Shown: positions 34,350 through 42,608 of the stretch, in pieces
Layout: every line of letters begins with the position of its first letter
Position numbering within the stretch: the first letter of the stretch is position 1
Origin: Spirochaetota bacterium
Lineage (GTDB): Bacteria; Spirochaetota; UBA4802; JAFGDQ01
Assembly (NCBI GenBank): GCA_034190085.1
Contig: JAXHTS010000023.1
Location: 1 to 64,000, forward strand
DNA: 64,000 nt
Direction of reading: 5' to 3'
Program-made: the position numbers and the translations under genes
Notes under the pieces: generated by a model
Databases searched by the model: none
Seen by the model: only the letters and a program-made list of their open reading frames with translations
Told to the model about the DNA's origin: nothing

Positions 34350-36656
34350 TTACTCCTTAGGGATGAGCTTCATAATATAACCATCATCCTTTTCAGTATA
34401 CTTAATAAAATTTCCTAAAGGATTAATATTTTTATAATATTCTGATCTAGGATTCTGTGCAATTCCATAGGAAAGGGAAATAGAGGATAATCCTTCAGAA
34501 AAAATGCCTGCTAAGCAGGAGACCTCCTCTGCTCTAAGCCCATCCTTTACATTGATTGAGCCCTTACAAATAGTAAAATTTCCTCCATTTACTCTAATGT
34601 CCTCAAAATTATTCAGGATTCGAACAAGGAGTGATCCTTTCTTCATCAAAGGGAGTATATAATGTCCATTATGTAGCCTACCCCATTGCCAATCATTCAT
34701 AATTGGTCCCATCTCTTCATTTAGGAATCTCATGGTTTTTAGGAGCGCTCTATCAAAAATCATATCCCTGTCTTCAATTTTTTCTGTTGTGCTTATATCA
34801 TCAAATAAATATGACCGGTTTCTGATAAGCAACTCGTAGAAGTTATCAACAATTAAATGATAATTCTCCATCACCATATCTAATGATCCTTCCAACTCAT
34901 CGCCAATCGTCTCCTTCAACATCACAGCCAAAAGGGTTTGAAAAATTGTTCCTGGCACGGATTGGTCACCCATAAAAAAACTCCAATCATCAAAATAAAT
35001 CCTGCTTAATTTTGCCGAAGGAAGTGGTATTTCCCTTAAGAGAGATATAAAGAGTGACACATAGCCTTTTGCCAATCCAGAATGTGTATCGCATAACAAT
35101 CTCTCAATATCCTGTATTTCAATAAACTTATCCTTATTGATAAGCTCTGTTAATCGGTTATAGATCTTTTTATTATCAATGATAGCATACTCCCTAATCA
35201 GCCTAGGGGCTTTCTTGAAAATATTACTCCCAATTATAATATTTTCATTTTTGATCAAATGAATGTATTTTGATAAATCTAATATTTTGTAATCCCTATG
35301 AGTATCCCGTTTAAACAATTTTTTTATATTATATCTTAATGGCAGCAGACCTGAATAGACTCTCATGGCCTTTTTGGGGAAGGAAAAGAGATGTATTTTT
35401 GGCATAGAATGGACATTTTTCAAATGCTGCCTTGCCTCCCAAGGGTTATTGGAAAGTGGGATTTCAAAGAGAGATGAAATGTAATTCTTCCCTGGGAAAA
35501 TTGACCTGATGGATATAGGGTCGGTTTCATAGTCATCCTTAAACATATCGCTAATGACTGGCCCCTTATCTGTCATCCGGATATCTATGCTAATTTGATG
35601 TTCACTAATTTTTCCACCCTTGCCAATCTTAATATCCCGACTTAGTGTCTTAAACTTTTTCCACGATCCCTTTCTAAAGTATCTGGGAATCCCATTCATC
35701 TTTTTTATTTTCTCTATACGAAATTCCTGCGTATCTACCTGAAGATTATATACACAAAAGGATAAATTATTATTGTTACCAAAAAAAATAAATGGCAATC
35801 CTAAACATGTAATCCCATCAATCTTATTATCATCAATTTCAATAGATAAAGGATACCATTTCGGGTAGACATGCATCTTCTCATTTATCAGAAATCCCAT
35901 GACCGGTCTGCTATCTATAGTCTTCTTTCCATTAGCATAGATGGCAAAACCCTGTAAAAAGGGACCAAGAAAATCATCCAAAATGAATTTTATCTTTTTT
36001 AAAATGAGGATATTCCCTTCATGTTTTTTAGGGTAATTATAGGCCAAAGTGCTGGGGAATAAATTCTGGAGTTGAGGGGAGGTTATACCTGTAGGCATTG
36101 GGAATATGAGTTCCCTGTTATTCAAAAATGAATCCGTCCATTCGAATAAAAGGAGTATTGATATCACATCAATACCGGTCCATTCATCATCAGAAAGGAA
36201 AAAGAATCTCTTTAAATGCCCTAACCTACCCTTAGACCTATTGATTCCTTTAATGTATGAATTCAGATAGCTTCGATAGGATCTATTAAGATTCTTAAAT
36301 AACTCATCCGCCCTTCTGGAAAATCCAACCGTAAAGGACAGTTTATCTATTAGAACACCCTTCTCGCCAATGATCTCTGAAATTCTTGCATTAGCAATAG
36401 CCCTGAAATATTCCATCAGTGGCAATCCATCCTGAGCATGAAGAAATCCTATAGCATAGTAGGCATCATCAATACTCCCAGCAATTACCATGGGAACGCC
36501 ACCCCTGCCCCTCTCAATCGTGATATCTGAATTCAGTTCAGTTTCTATGCTACCTTCATAAGAGACAGAACTTTTAATAAGAAAAAAACCTGCCACTATT
36601 ATCAATAGCAATATAAATGAAATCAAAGATATTACAATCTTCACCCCTTTAGGCAT
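34350..36656 (-). CDS. Penicillin-acylase-family protein, probable pseudo-enzyme
   Basis: The 768 residues have one N-terminal membrane anchor (about 7-27), then the penicillin amidase (S45, Ntn hydrolase) layout: IERGRGGVPMVIAGSIDDAY, YAIGFLHAQDGLPLMEYFRA, RISEIIGEKG, and later LANDPH-like and C-terminal regions (RLHNGHYILPLMKKG, VNGGNFTICK). The mature beta chain of active enzymes begins with a Ser/Thr/Cys nucleophile in G-S-N-x-W. Here the matching place (236-241) reads GFAIYA, so the nucleophile appears to be missing. The protein is probably not self-processed and not a hydrolase. It starts 42 bases after dapL. Confidence 0.78.
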   Translation of the reverse strand: MPKGVKIVISLISFILLLIIVAGFFLIKSSVSYEGSIETELNSDITIERGRGGVPMVIAGSIDDAYYAIGFLHAQDGLPLMEYFRAIANARISEIIGEKGVLIDKLSFTVGFSRRADELFKNLNRSYRSYLNSYIKGINRSKGRLGHLKRFFFLSDDEWTGIDVISILLLFEWTDSFLNNRELIFPMPTGITSPQLQNLFPSTLAYNYPKKHEGNILILKKIKFILDDFLGPFLQGFAIYANGKKTIDSRPVMGFLINEKMHVYPKWYPLSIEIDDNKIDGITCLGLPFIFFGNNNNLSFCVYNLQVDTQEFRIEKIKKMNGIPRYFRKGSWKKFKTLSRDIKIGKGGKISEHQISIDIRMTDKGPVISDMFKDDYETDPISIRSIFPGKNYISSLFEIPLSNNPWEARQHLKNVHSMPKIHLFSFPKKAMRVYSGLLPLRYNIKKLFKRDTHRDYKILDLSKYIHLIKNENIIIGSNIFKKAPRLIREYAIIDNKKIYNRLTELINKDKFIEIQDIERLLCDTHSGLAKGYVSLFISLLREIPLPSAKLSRIYFDDWSFFMGDQSVPGTIFQTLLAVMLKETIGDELEGSLDMVMENYHLIVDNFYELLIRNRSYLFDDISTTEKIEDRDMIFDRALLKTMRFLNEEMGPIMNDWQWGRLHNGHYILPLMKKGSLLVRILNNFEDIRVNGGNFTICKGSINVKDGLRAEEVSCLAGIFSEGLSSISLSYGIAQNPRSEYYKNINPLGNFIKYTEKDDGYIMKLIPKE

Positions 36657-36698
36657 AAGGCTATTTCCATGTTACTGATGAAATAATATCAACCATAA

Positions 36699-37931
36699 TC
36701 AGAACTCAAAGTCTAAATCACTAAACCTTTTTTGTATCTCCTTAATAATATTCTGCTCCTCATCAATATCGTTCGCTTCGAAGGTAGCTGAAAATCTTAC
36801 ATAATTTCCAACATCATCCCAAGGAACTGTAGAAACAAGCTTTTCTAAAATGAGAAACTGAGAGAAGTCTTCAGCGTTCTCAAACCTCCTCCCATTCCTG
36901 AGACCCTTTGGTATTTTGACATAAAGATAGAAGGTCGCATCGGGCATTGCGACCCTGAATTCGAGATCGGTAAGCATGTCAACCAGATACTCAAGCCTTC
37001 GCTTATATTTCAATTTTATCTGCTCTGTGATTTCCGGATGCTTCAGGGCAGTAATTGCCGCTTTCTGGATTGCTTTGAATTGACCGGAATCAAAGTTGTC
37101 CTTGACCGAGGCAAAGCTTTTTGCGATAAGCTCATTGCCCGCAACAAAGGCTATACGCCATCCTGTCATATTGTATGCTTTTGAGAGAGAGTGAATCTCA
37201 ATTCCTACATCCTTAGCACCTTGAATACTTAATAAGGATAAGGGCTGTGAATTGTAGGTAAGAGCTGCATAGGCAGCGTCCTGTACTATTATGATATTAT
37301 TGGCTAGCGCAAAATCTATTGCTTCTCTGTAAAAGGATTCTGTGGCATTTACACCGGTGGGATTATTCGGATAATTCAATACAAGTATCTTTGCTCTATC
37401 TCTTATTTGAAGAGGTATGGAATCCAAATCTGGCAGAAACCGGTTCTCCTCCCTTAATGGGATGTTGTAGACCTCTCCATTATACCATGAGCAGTGAGTC
37501 CCCAAAACAGGATAACCAGGAATTGTCATCAATGTGACATCACCAGGATTTATAAAAGCAGATGGAAGCATAGATAAAGCAGATTTTGATCCAATAGCGT
37601 GAATCACCTCACTTGCAGGATCTATATCCTTTACATTATAAACCTTATCTAAATATTCTGCTGCTGCTTCTTTGAATTCTTCAATTCCATTATCCGCATA
37701 CCCCCTATTCTCTGGACTCCCCGCCTCTCTTTTCAGGGACTCTATTACAATATCAAAGGCCTTTTCATCCGGTTCCCCAACGCCAAGATCAATCAATTTA
37801 ATTCCTGGATTCTTGTTAAGGGCCTCACGCTTTGCTCTCTTAATTTTTTCAAATTTATATAACCTTTCTTCCTTACCGAAAGAACTACCACCAATTCTAT
37901 CCGCAAATAAGTTCTGAATATATGATTCCAT
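36699..37931 (-). CDS. dapL: LL-diaminopimelate aminotransferase
   Basis: DapL converts tetrahydrodipicolinate directly to LL-diaminopimelate for lysine and peptidoglycan synthesis. The 410 residues match the family in length. Characteristic parts are the N-terminal NLFADRIGGSSFGK, DLGVGEPDEKAF, NPNNPTG-type YPNNPTGVNA, the PLP lysine in IHSLSKAYNMTGWR, and the C-terminal NYVRFSATFE. This aminotransferase class I enzyme is found in plants, chlamydiae, spirochaetes (Leptospira) and some other bacteria. The gene lies between a lipoprotein gene and the penicillin-acylase-like gene, all minus strand and closely spaced. Confidence 0.94.
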   Translation of the reverse strand: MESYIQNLFADRIGGSSFGKEERLYKFEKIKRAKREALNKNPGIKLIDLGVGEPDEKAFDIVIESLKREAGSPENRGYADNGIEEFKEAAAEYLDKVYNVKDIDPASEVIHAIGSKSALSMLPSAFINPGDVTLMTIPGYPVLGTHCSWYNGEVYNIPLREENRFLPDLDSIPLQIRDRAKILVLNYPNNPTGVNATESFYREAIDFALANNIIIVQDAAYAALTYNSQPLSLLSIQGAKDVGIEIHSLSKAYNMTGWRIAFVAGNELIAKSFASVKDNFDSGQFKAIQKAAITALKHPEITEQIKLKYKRRLEYLVDMLTDLEFRVAMPDATFYLYVKIPKGLRNGRRFENAEDFSQFLILEKLVSTVPWDDVGNYVRFSATFEANDIDEEQNIIKEIQKRFSDLDFEF

Positions 37932-37939
37932 AAATAATA

Positions 37940-38413
37940 CTAGCTCTTTTTAATATCAACCTTTGCTTTAACAATTTCAATTTTTGTAAATGTCTCATCC
38001 AATAGAGTGAAGAATCTACTGAATTCACCAATAGCATCAATTCTTGTCTCACCTCTTACGAGTTTTGATACTGTATTAACATCCTCTTTTGAATAAAAGC
38101 CCCCTGTAGCATAGATATAACACTCGACCTCTCCCATTTTAGAGGGAACAGAAACAATGATACAGAAATCATAATCAATGTTTCCAGAAATCGTTACATC
38201 CTTTACAACTACATCCTCTAATTTTATTAGCTGTTCTCTCAATTCCTCTGTGATCAGATACTTGAAAGCAGGATTATCCGATTTATCCATCAGTTCCTTC
38301 TTCTCAATTGCCTTTTCAACAGAAATCTCATCCTTAAACATCCTCAAGTTTTTTAAACTGCCACAGGAGACAATGAAAACTGAGATAAATAATATAGATA
38401 TTTTTCTCTTCAT
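37940..38413 (-). CDS. Small lipoprotein, unknown function
   Basis: A 157-residue lipoprotein: signal peptide MKRKISILFISVFIVSCGSL with the lipid-accepting Cys at 17 (lipobox IVSC). Then a mixed alpha/beta domain (VVVKDVTISGNIDYDFCIIV, VPSKMGEVECYIYATGGFYS) and a charged end. The two later Cys could pair in the periplasm. I do not recognise the family. The gene is eight bases from dapL, so the three minus-strand genes from 38413 to 34350 form an operon. Confidence 0.75.
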   Translation of the reverse strand: MKRKISILFISVFIVSCGSLKNLRMFKDEISVEKAIEKKELMDKSDNPAFKYLITEELREQLIKLEDVVVKDVTISGNIDYDFCIIVSVPSKMGEVECYIYATGGFYSKEDVNTVSKLVRGETRIDAIGEFSRFFTLLDETFTKIEIVKAKVDIKKS

Positions 38414-38787
38414 ATCACTTCATCCTCCATAAAATAGTAATTCTATTTACTTATAATTTATACTACAAAATAATATCAACACAATAATGTCAACTTTAAT
38501 GTACTATTTTAGTAGTACATATTTAGATAACCCATCATCAAGGAGTGAAGTGGAGAAATGGACTCTTAGCTGCCATTTGCATATATATCTTGCCACTTAA
38601 AGCATAGTGACAGGCACTACAAAGGCAGGGATCTCATAATGCAGATATGATAGTATGCGCAACTGGATCAGCATAAACGATGTCCTCCTATATGAATAAA
38701 TATAATAACTTGATGAATTTTTTCCAAAAAATCCAAAATTCATTAATTATATTTTTATTGACTTCCTGCTATTGATACTCTTATGGT
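38414..38787. other. Non-coding stretch before the exonuclease III remnant
   Basis: About 370 bases, no gene seen. It should hold the promoter of the minus-strand lipoprotein operon. A word near 38552-38573 (GGAGAAATGGACTCTTAGCTG) resembles one at 48495-48515, possibly a remnant repeat. Confidence 0.35.
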
Positions 38788-38960
38788 TTTCGAGAATTTA
38801 CAAAAGATGGCGGTCACTATACATGGTGGAGCTATATAAGTAGAGTCAAAGAAAAAATATAGGATAGCGCATAGGCTACCCCTGCATATCTCCACGACCT
38901 CACTCAAATTTCTTATATACTGTCCGATGTAATTGAAAACTGTATCAATTATCTCATACT
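38788..38960 (+). pseudogene. Exonuclease III (xth) C-terminal remnant
   Basis: From 38788 the plus strand reads FREFTKDGGHYTWWSY, an almost perfect match to the exodeoxyribonuclease III segment before the active-site region. A shifted frame then gives KNIG-stop-RIGY, where the family has NIGWRIDY (a TAG replaces the Trp codon). Further on (about 38910-38935) YILSDVIENC corresponds to the YILPDVMGSDHC region. The catalytic N-terminal half is absent. This is a short, mutated relic of an AP endonuclease gene. It runs up to the upstream end of the acetyltransferase gene. Confidence 0.72.
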
Positions 38961-39021
38961 GTATAAATTAGAATGGAGTATAATTATCAAAAATTCTAAT
39001 GTAAATCGATTCCCTCAAAAT

Positions 39022-39657
39022 GTGATCCTTTGGGGTGGTATAGGTCAAGCAAAACTCGTTAGACCGATTGTTGAATTGCATGGTAGTAATATTGTTGCTG
39101 TATTCGACGATAATAATGAAATTCCAACCCCGTTTCCTGACGTCCCGATCTATTATGGATGGGATAATTTCGAGTCATGGATAAAAGAACAGGATAGATC
39201 TGAAATAGGTTTCTGTATCGGCATAGGTGGATCAAGAGGAAGGATAAGACTTGAGCTTCATGAAAAAATGCAAGAACTTGGATTATATTCTGTAACAATT
39301 GCCCATTCATCTGCTGTAATACCAGATGATGCACAAATTGGAGACGGCTCTCACATCATGGCAGGAGTAATCATAGGTCCTGAGGTGCAGATTGGAAAAC
39401 AGTGCATAATTAACGCAAAGGCCAGTATTGACCATGAATCAGTTTTAGAAGACGGTGTTGAAATATCGCCAGGTGCAACACTTTGCGGAGGAGTTACAGC
39501 TGGCATTAATGTATGGATTGCTGCTGGAGCAACAGTACTACCAGGGATAAATATTGGAAATGATGCTGTGGTAGGAGCTGGCGCTGTTGTTACAAAGGAT
39601 GTGCCTGAAGGAACAACAGTCGTTGGAGTGCCTTCAAAACCAATAATAAGAAAATAA
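39022..39657 (+). CDS. NeuD/PglD-like sugar O-/N-acyltransferase
   Basis: The 211 residues have the two-part NeuD/PglD layout: a Rossmann-like N-terminal part (VILWGGIGQAKLVRPIVELH, then VAVFDDN, GFCIGIGGSRGR) and a left-handed beta helix of hexapeptide repeats from about 95 (VIPDDAQIGDGSHIMAGVII ... INIGNDAVVGAGAVVTKDVP). Such enzymes put acetyl groups on UDP-amino sugars or sialic-acid-like sugars for glycans or flagellin decoration. The GTG at 39022 begins at the start of the first strand; the frame is open further upstream (about 38960), so the real start is uncertain. No glycan gene cluster surrounds it. Confidence 0.82.
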   Translation: MILWGGIGQAKLVRPIVELHGSNIVAVFDDNNEIPTPFPDVPIYYGWDNFESWIKEQDRSEIGFCIGIGGSRGRIRLELHEKMQELGLYSVTIAHSSAVIPDDAQIGDGSHIMAGVIIGPEVQIGKQCIINAKASIDHESVLEDGVEISPGATLCGGVTAGINVWIAAGATVLPGINIGNDAVVGAGAVVTKDVPEGTTVVGVPSKPIIRK

Positions 39658-39699
39658 AGAATTGTAATTTAATTAATTGAGCTGTCCCCAACTGTCGGG

Positions 39700-40761
39700 C
39701 TATGTTGTTTCAATCAGTTCATAATCAGGATTTCCAAATCCGATCTCCTTTGCATAGTCGATCTGAATACGGTAATTGATATTGTGTGCAATCTCCGATA
39801 ATCTTTTACCGGATTCTTTCTCCACTAGATCAATGGATGCCGCATCAATTGCAACAGGATCATTCGAGATCAGAATGCCAATATCAGGAGAGATATTCTC
39901 ATATGTGAGCATGCAGTCGCAATCCTTCGAAATATTGAGCAGTGAATTGATATATAGGATCTTGTTTTCATTTGCTCTTGCAACACCCCATGCATGTTCT
40001 ACAATGTTTTTTTGAACCTCTTCCTGTGAAGCACCCCAGTTATATCTTACAGCGTCAAAACGACATACAGCAAGACACTGGCCGCAACCAATGCACCTCG
40101 CCTGATCAATAACAGCGCTGTCCTCCTCCATGGCGATCGCGCTTTCAGGGCACCACTTAACACATAGTTCGCATTTTGTACACTTAGGCTTCTTTATTCT
40201 GGGCTTGACTGATGAGTGTTGCTGCATCTTCCCTTTTCTGCTGGAACAGCCCATACCCATATTTTTGAGCGCTGCACCGAAACCCGCCAACATGTGCCCT
40301 GTGAAATGGGATATAATAATCATAGCTTGTATCTTCTCAAGCATTGACGCTATTTTTACTTTGGACTGGATTTTACCAGGGATATCAATCTCTGTTTCTT
40401 CGTCACCAAAAAGCCCGTCTGACATAACAATGGGAAGGCCAGTATTATCATAACCAAATCCATGATCATTAGCCAATTCTATGTGATCGACTGCGTTATT
40501 TCTTCTTCCTTTATAAAGGGCTGTAGTCTCAGTAAGGAATGGTTTTGCCTTTTTCTCTTTGACAAGCTCTCCTATCATGCGGATGAATGGCGGTTTTAAA
40601 TAACCCAGTTCTTTTTTTTCTCCAAAGTGAGTTTTAATTGCAACCATATCCATTTCAGATATAAAATCGAATAGATTCTTGGATTCAATTATGTTTCTTA
40701 AGCTGTTTACACTATAATCCCCATCTCTGGATGTTCTTGTTAAATATACTTTTTCCTTCAT
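39700..40761 (-). CDS. DUF362 protein with two [4Fe-4S] ferredoxin motifs
   Basis: A 353-residue protein in which DUF362 brackets a 2[4Fe-4S] ferredoxin domain. First part: VYLTRTSRDGDYS, VAIKTHFGEK, PFLTETTALYKGRRNN, and HFTGHMLAGFGAALKNMGMG. Ferredoxin motifs: CTKCELCVKWCPESAI (near 194) and CIGCGQCLAVCRFDAV (near 223). Last part: DIGILISNDPVAIDAASIDL. Such proteins are common in anaerobes and proposed to transfer electrons; substrates are unknown. AGGA precedes the ATG. The gene is monocistronic between the acetyltransferase and IS30. Confidence 0.87.
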   Translation of the reverse strand: MKEKVYLTRTSRDGDYSVNSLRNIIESKNLFDFISEMDMVAIKTHFGEKKELGYLKPPFIRMIGELVKEKKAKPFLTETTALYKGRRNNAVDHIELANDHGFGYDNTGLPIVMSDGLFGDEETEIDIPGKIQSKVKIASMLEKIQAMIIISHFTGHMLAGFGAALKNMGMGCSSRKGKMQQHSSVKPRIKKPKCTKCELCVKWCPESAIAMEEDSAVIDQARCIGCGQCLAVCRFDAVRYNWGASQEEVQKNIVEHAWGVARANENKILYINSLLNISKDCDCMLTYENISPDIGILISNDPVAIDAASIDLVEKESGKRLSEIAHNINYRIQIDYAKEIGFGNPDYELIETT

Positions 40762-41380
40762 AATTTTTGATCCTGTTATAAAATATAATCTTTTAAAGAA
40801 TGATATTTAATATGAATATCCGATTTATAAGATGCATCATACTTCTATCAAAATTAGTGAGTTATTCTTACATATTTTAAAAGTAAAAGTCAATTCCAAA
40901 AGGTTTGATAGATGATAAATTGAAGTGCCCTATTCCAGAAAAAATCTCTATTCAAATGAGTACATATCGCTCAAGCAGGTAAATTGCAAATTTGAACAGC
41001 TTTTTATAACATTTTGGTATTATTTAACATTGTTTAATACTCTACATCTGCCAAATTATGATTACTTCTCCCTTTCTGGGGAAAATACCTGGAAATACAC
41101 TGATTTTTAGGATACCTTTATCTTTGCTCCAACAACTTTTCCTATCTAACAAAATACTCTTAATCCTCCGTATAAATGAATAATCTATTGTCGGCAAATC
41201 CTTAAACAATACTCCATTAGAATATGCATAGAAAGGCTTAGCAAATCATTAAATCTATATTACCTAGGTCAGGATGATTATTATCCAAGTAAGAAGGATT
41301 ATAACCCGAGTCAGAAGGGTAATTTTAATAGAAATCGACCTGTTTTTTCTTATTTTTTTTGATGATTCCTTTGCAATCCA
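40762..41380. other. Intergenic stretch with a possible gene remnant before IS30
   Basis: About 620 bases. One plus-strand frame is open from about 41176 to 41358 without a start and ends in a heptad-like tail (see the repeat at 41266). It may be the tail of a decayed gene next to the insertion. Short ORFs earlier in the stretch look spurious. Confidence 0.35.
41266..41328 (+). repeat. Three degenerate 21-bp tandem repeats
   Basis: Units at 41266-41286, 41287-41307 and 41308-41328 share an AGTCAGAAGGATTATAACCC-like pattern. Translated, they give heptapeptides QDDYYPS, KKDYNPS and QKGNFNR in an open frame, so they may be the repeat tail of a broken protein-coding gene rather than a regulatory array. 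Confidence 0.5.
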
Positions 41381-41403
41381 CGAATTCAATATCGAAGTGC
41401 AAC
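41381..41403 (+). repeat. IS30 left terminal inverted repeat
   Basis: Twenty-three bases whose reverse complement is found exactly at 42457-42479; marks the left end of the insertion element. Confidence 0.88.
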
Positions 41404-41478
41404 ATAGCTTAAATAAATAGTGGCTTCATAAGCCTCTGTAAGGTAAAAAGTTTTAAAAGAAACAAATACCAAATAGGA

Positions 41479-42474
41479 GTGCTTATGAGATCATATCAAC
41501 ATATATCATTATCAGAACGTCGTGTCATTCAAAAAATGAAATGGAGAGGAGAATCTTTACATTCGATAGCTAAATATTTAGGAAGGAACGTAAGTTCAAT
41601 AAGTAAAGAAATAAAAAGGAATAAAAGTAAAGATGGATTTTATCGAGCTGTTGAAGCACATACTCGATCAAGAGGACGTCGTTTGAATAAGGATTTGAAG
41701 AAGATAGAAAGAAATATAGAATTAATAGATTATATAATTACAAAATTAAAATGGAGTCCTGAGATAATTTCAGGTCGTCTTAAGTATGATTTCCCTTTTT
41801 ATAAGTTCATGCAAGTATCTCATGAAACAATTTATCTATGGTTATATGAATTATATAAAGAAAAAGGTATTGAGATATATAAACTTCTGCCCCGTAAACG
41901 TAGGAAAAGGCGTAAAAGAGAGCAAAAATATCATTCACGTATTTTGATTGAAGGGAAAAAGAGCATTCATACTCGACCATCAGAAGCTGATCATAGAAAA
42001 GAGATTGGTCACTGGGAAGGAGATACAATTTCTGGGAGGAATCATGATGGTTATATCGTTACTTTAGTTGATCGAAATTGTCGATTACTTAAAGCTGATA
42101 ATATGGCAAATAAGGATGCAGATACTTGTACTCGTGCTATTTTTGAAGCTTTTGGCGATATAACAAACGATCAAATCCATACCATAACATTTGATAATGG
42201 AACTGAATTTGCACGATTTAAAAACATTGAAGAGGCCTTTGAATGTGACATATATTTTACTGATCCCTATTCTGCATGGCAACGAGGCACTGTAGAACAA
42301 ACAAATGGTCTAATCCAAAAATTTTTTCCAAAAGAAACTTCATTTTAAAATCTTAGCAAGGAAATTCTTGATATTATTGTTGAAATTATAAATAATACAC
42401 CAAGAAAAATACTTAATTACCTTACTCCTTATGAAGTCTTTTATGATATAAAACAAGTTGCACTTCGATATTGA
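41479..42474 (+). pseudogene. IS30-family transposase interrupted by one nonsense codon
   Basis: A DDE transposase that would have about 331 residues. The first 289 read HTH domain (HISLSERRVIQKMKWRGESL, SIAKYLGRNVSSISKEIKRN) and the DDE core: GHWEGDTI with the first Asp, VTLVDRNCR, FDNGTEFA with the second, DPYSAWQRGTVEQTNGLIQ with Glu. A TAA at 42346-42348 stops the frame just after FPKETSF. The same frame then continues NLSKEILDIIVEIINNTPRK and LTPYEVFYDIKQVALRY to a TGA at 42472-42474 inside the right repeat. So a single substitution truncates the final 41 residues. ATG at 41485 is an alternative start. It may still work weakly, since the DDE residues come first. Confidence 0.85.
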
Positions 42475-42479
42475 ATTCG
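42457..42479 (-). repeat. IS30 right terminal inverted repeat
   Basis: Exact inverted copy of 41381-41403; the transposase TGA (42472-42474) lies inside it. Confidence 0.88.
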
Positions 42480-42608
42480 GGAGTGACATCTACATCGGAC
42501 ATTAATTTTTTTTGACATCATTGCAGTAGGTTCACTTGAACCGATGCATCCGACAATTATGAGCTTTTCTCTTTTTTCATCGTTTCTTCTTTAAATATAG
42601 ATTCTGTG

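Larger units (their letters stand above)
41381..42479 (+). mobile_element. IS30-family insertion sequence
   Basis: An element of about 1.1 kb bounded by perfect 23-bp terminal inverted repeats (41381-41403 and 42457-42479; the outer ends read CGAATTCAATATCGAAGTGC on the left and its complement on the right). It holds one IS30 transposase gene whose C-terminal end runs into the right repeat, as usual in the family. No clear short target duplication can be seen. The identical ends mean that it inserted fairly recently, although the transposase has a stop codon inside. Confidence 0.88.

Noticed and set aside
40925-41110. Plus-strand 61-codon frame
   Set aside because: AT-rich, no ribosome binding site, no recognisable pattern.
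42346-42348. TAA in the IS30 transposase as programmed recoding
   Set aside because: No slippery run or frame change; the frame simply continues in phase after TAA, so a point nonsense mutation is simpler.
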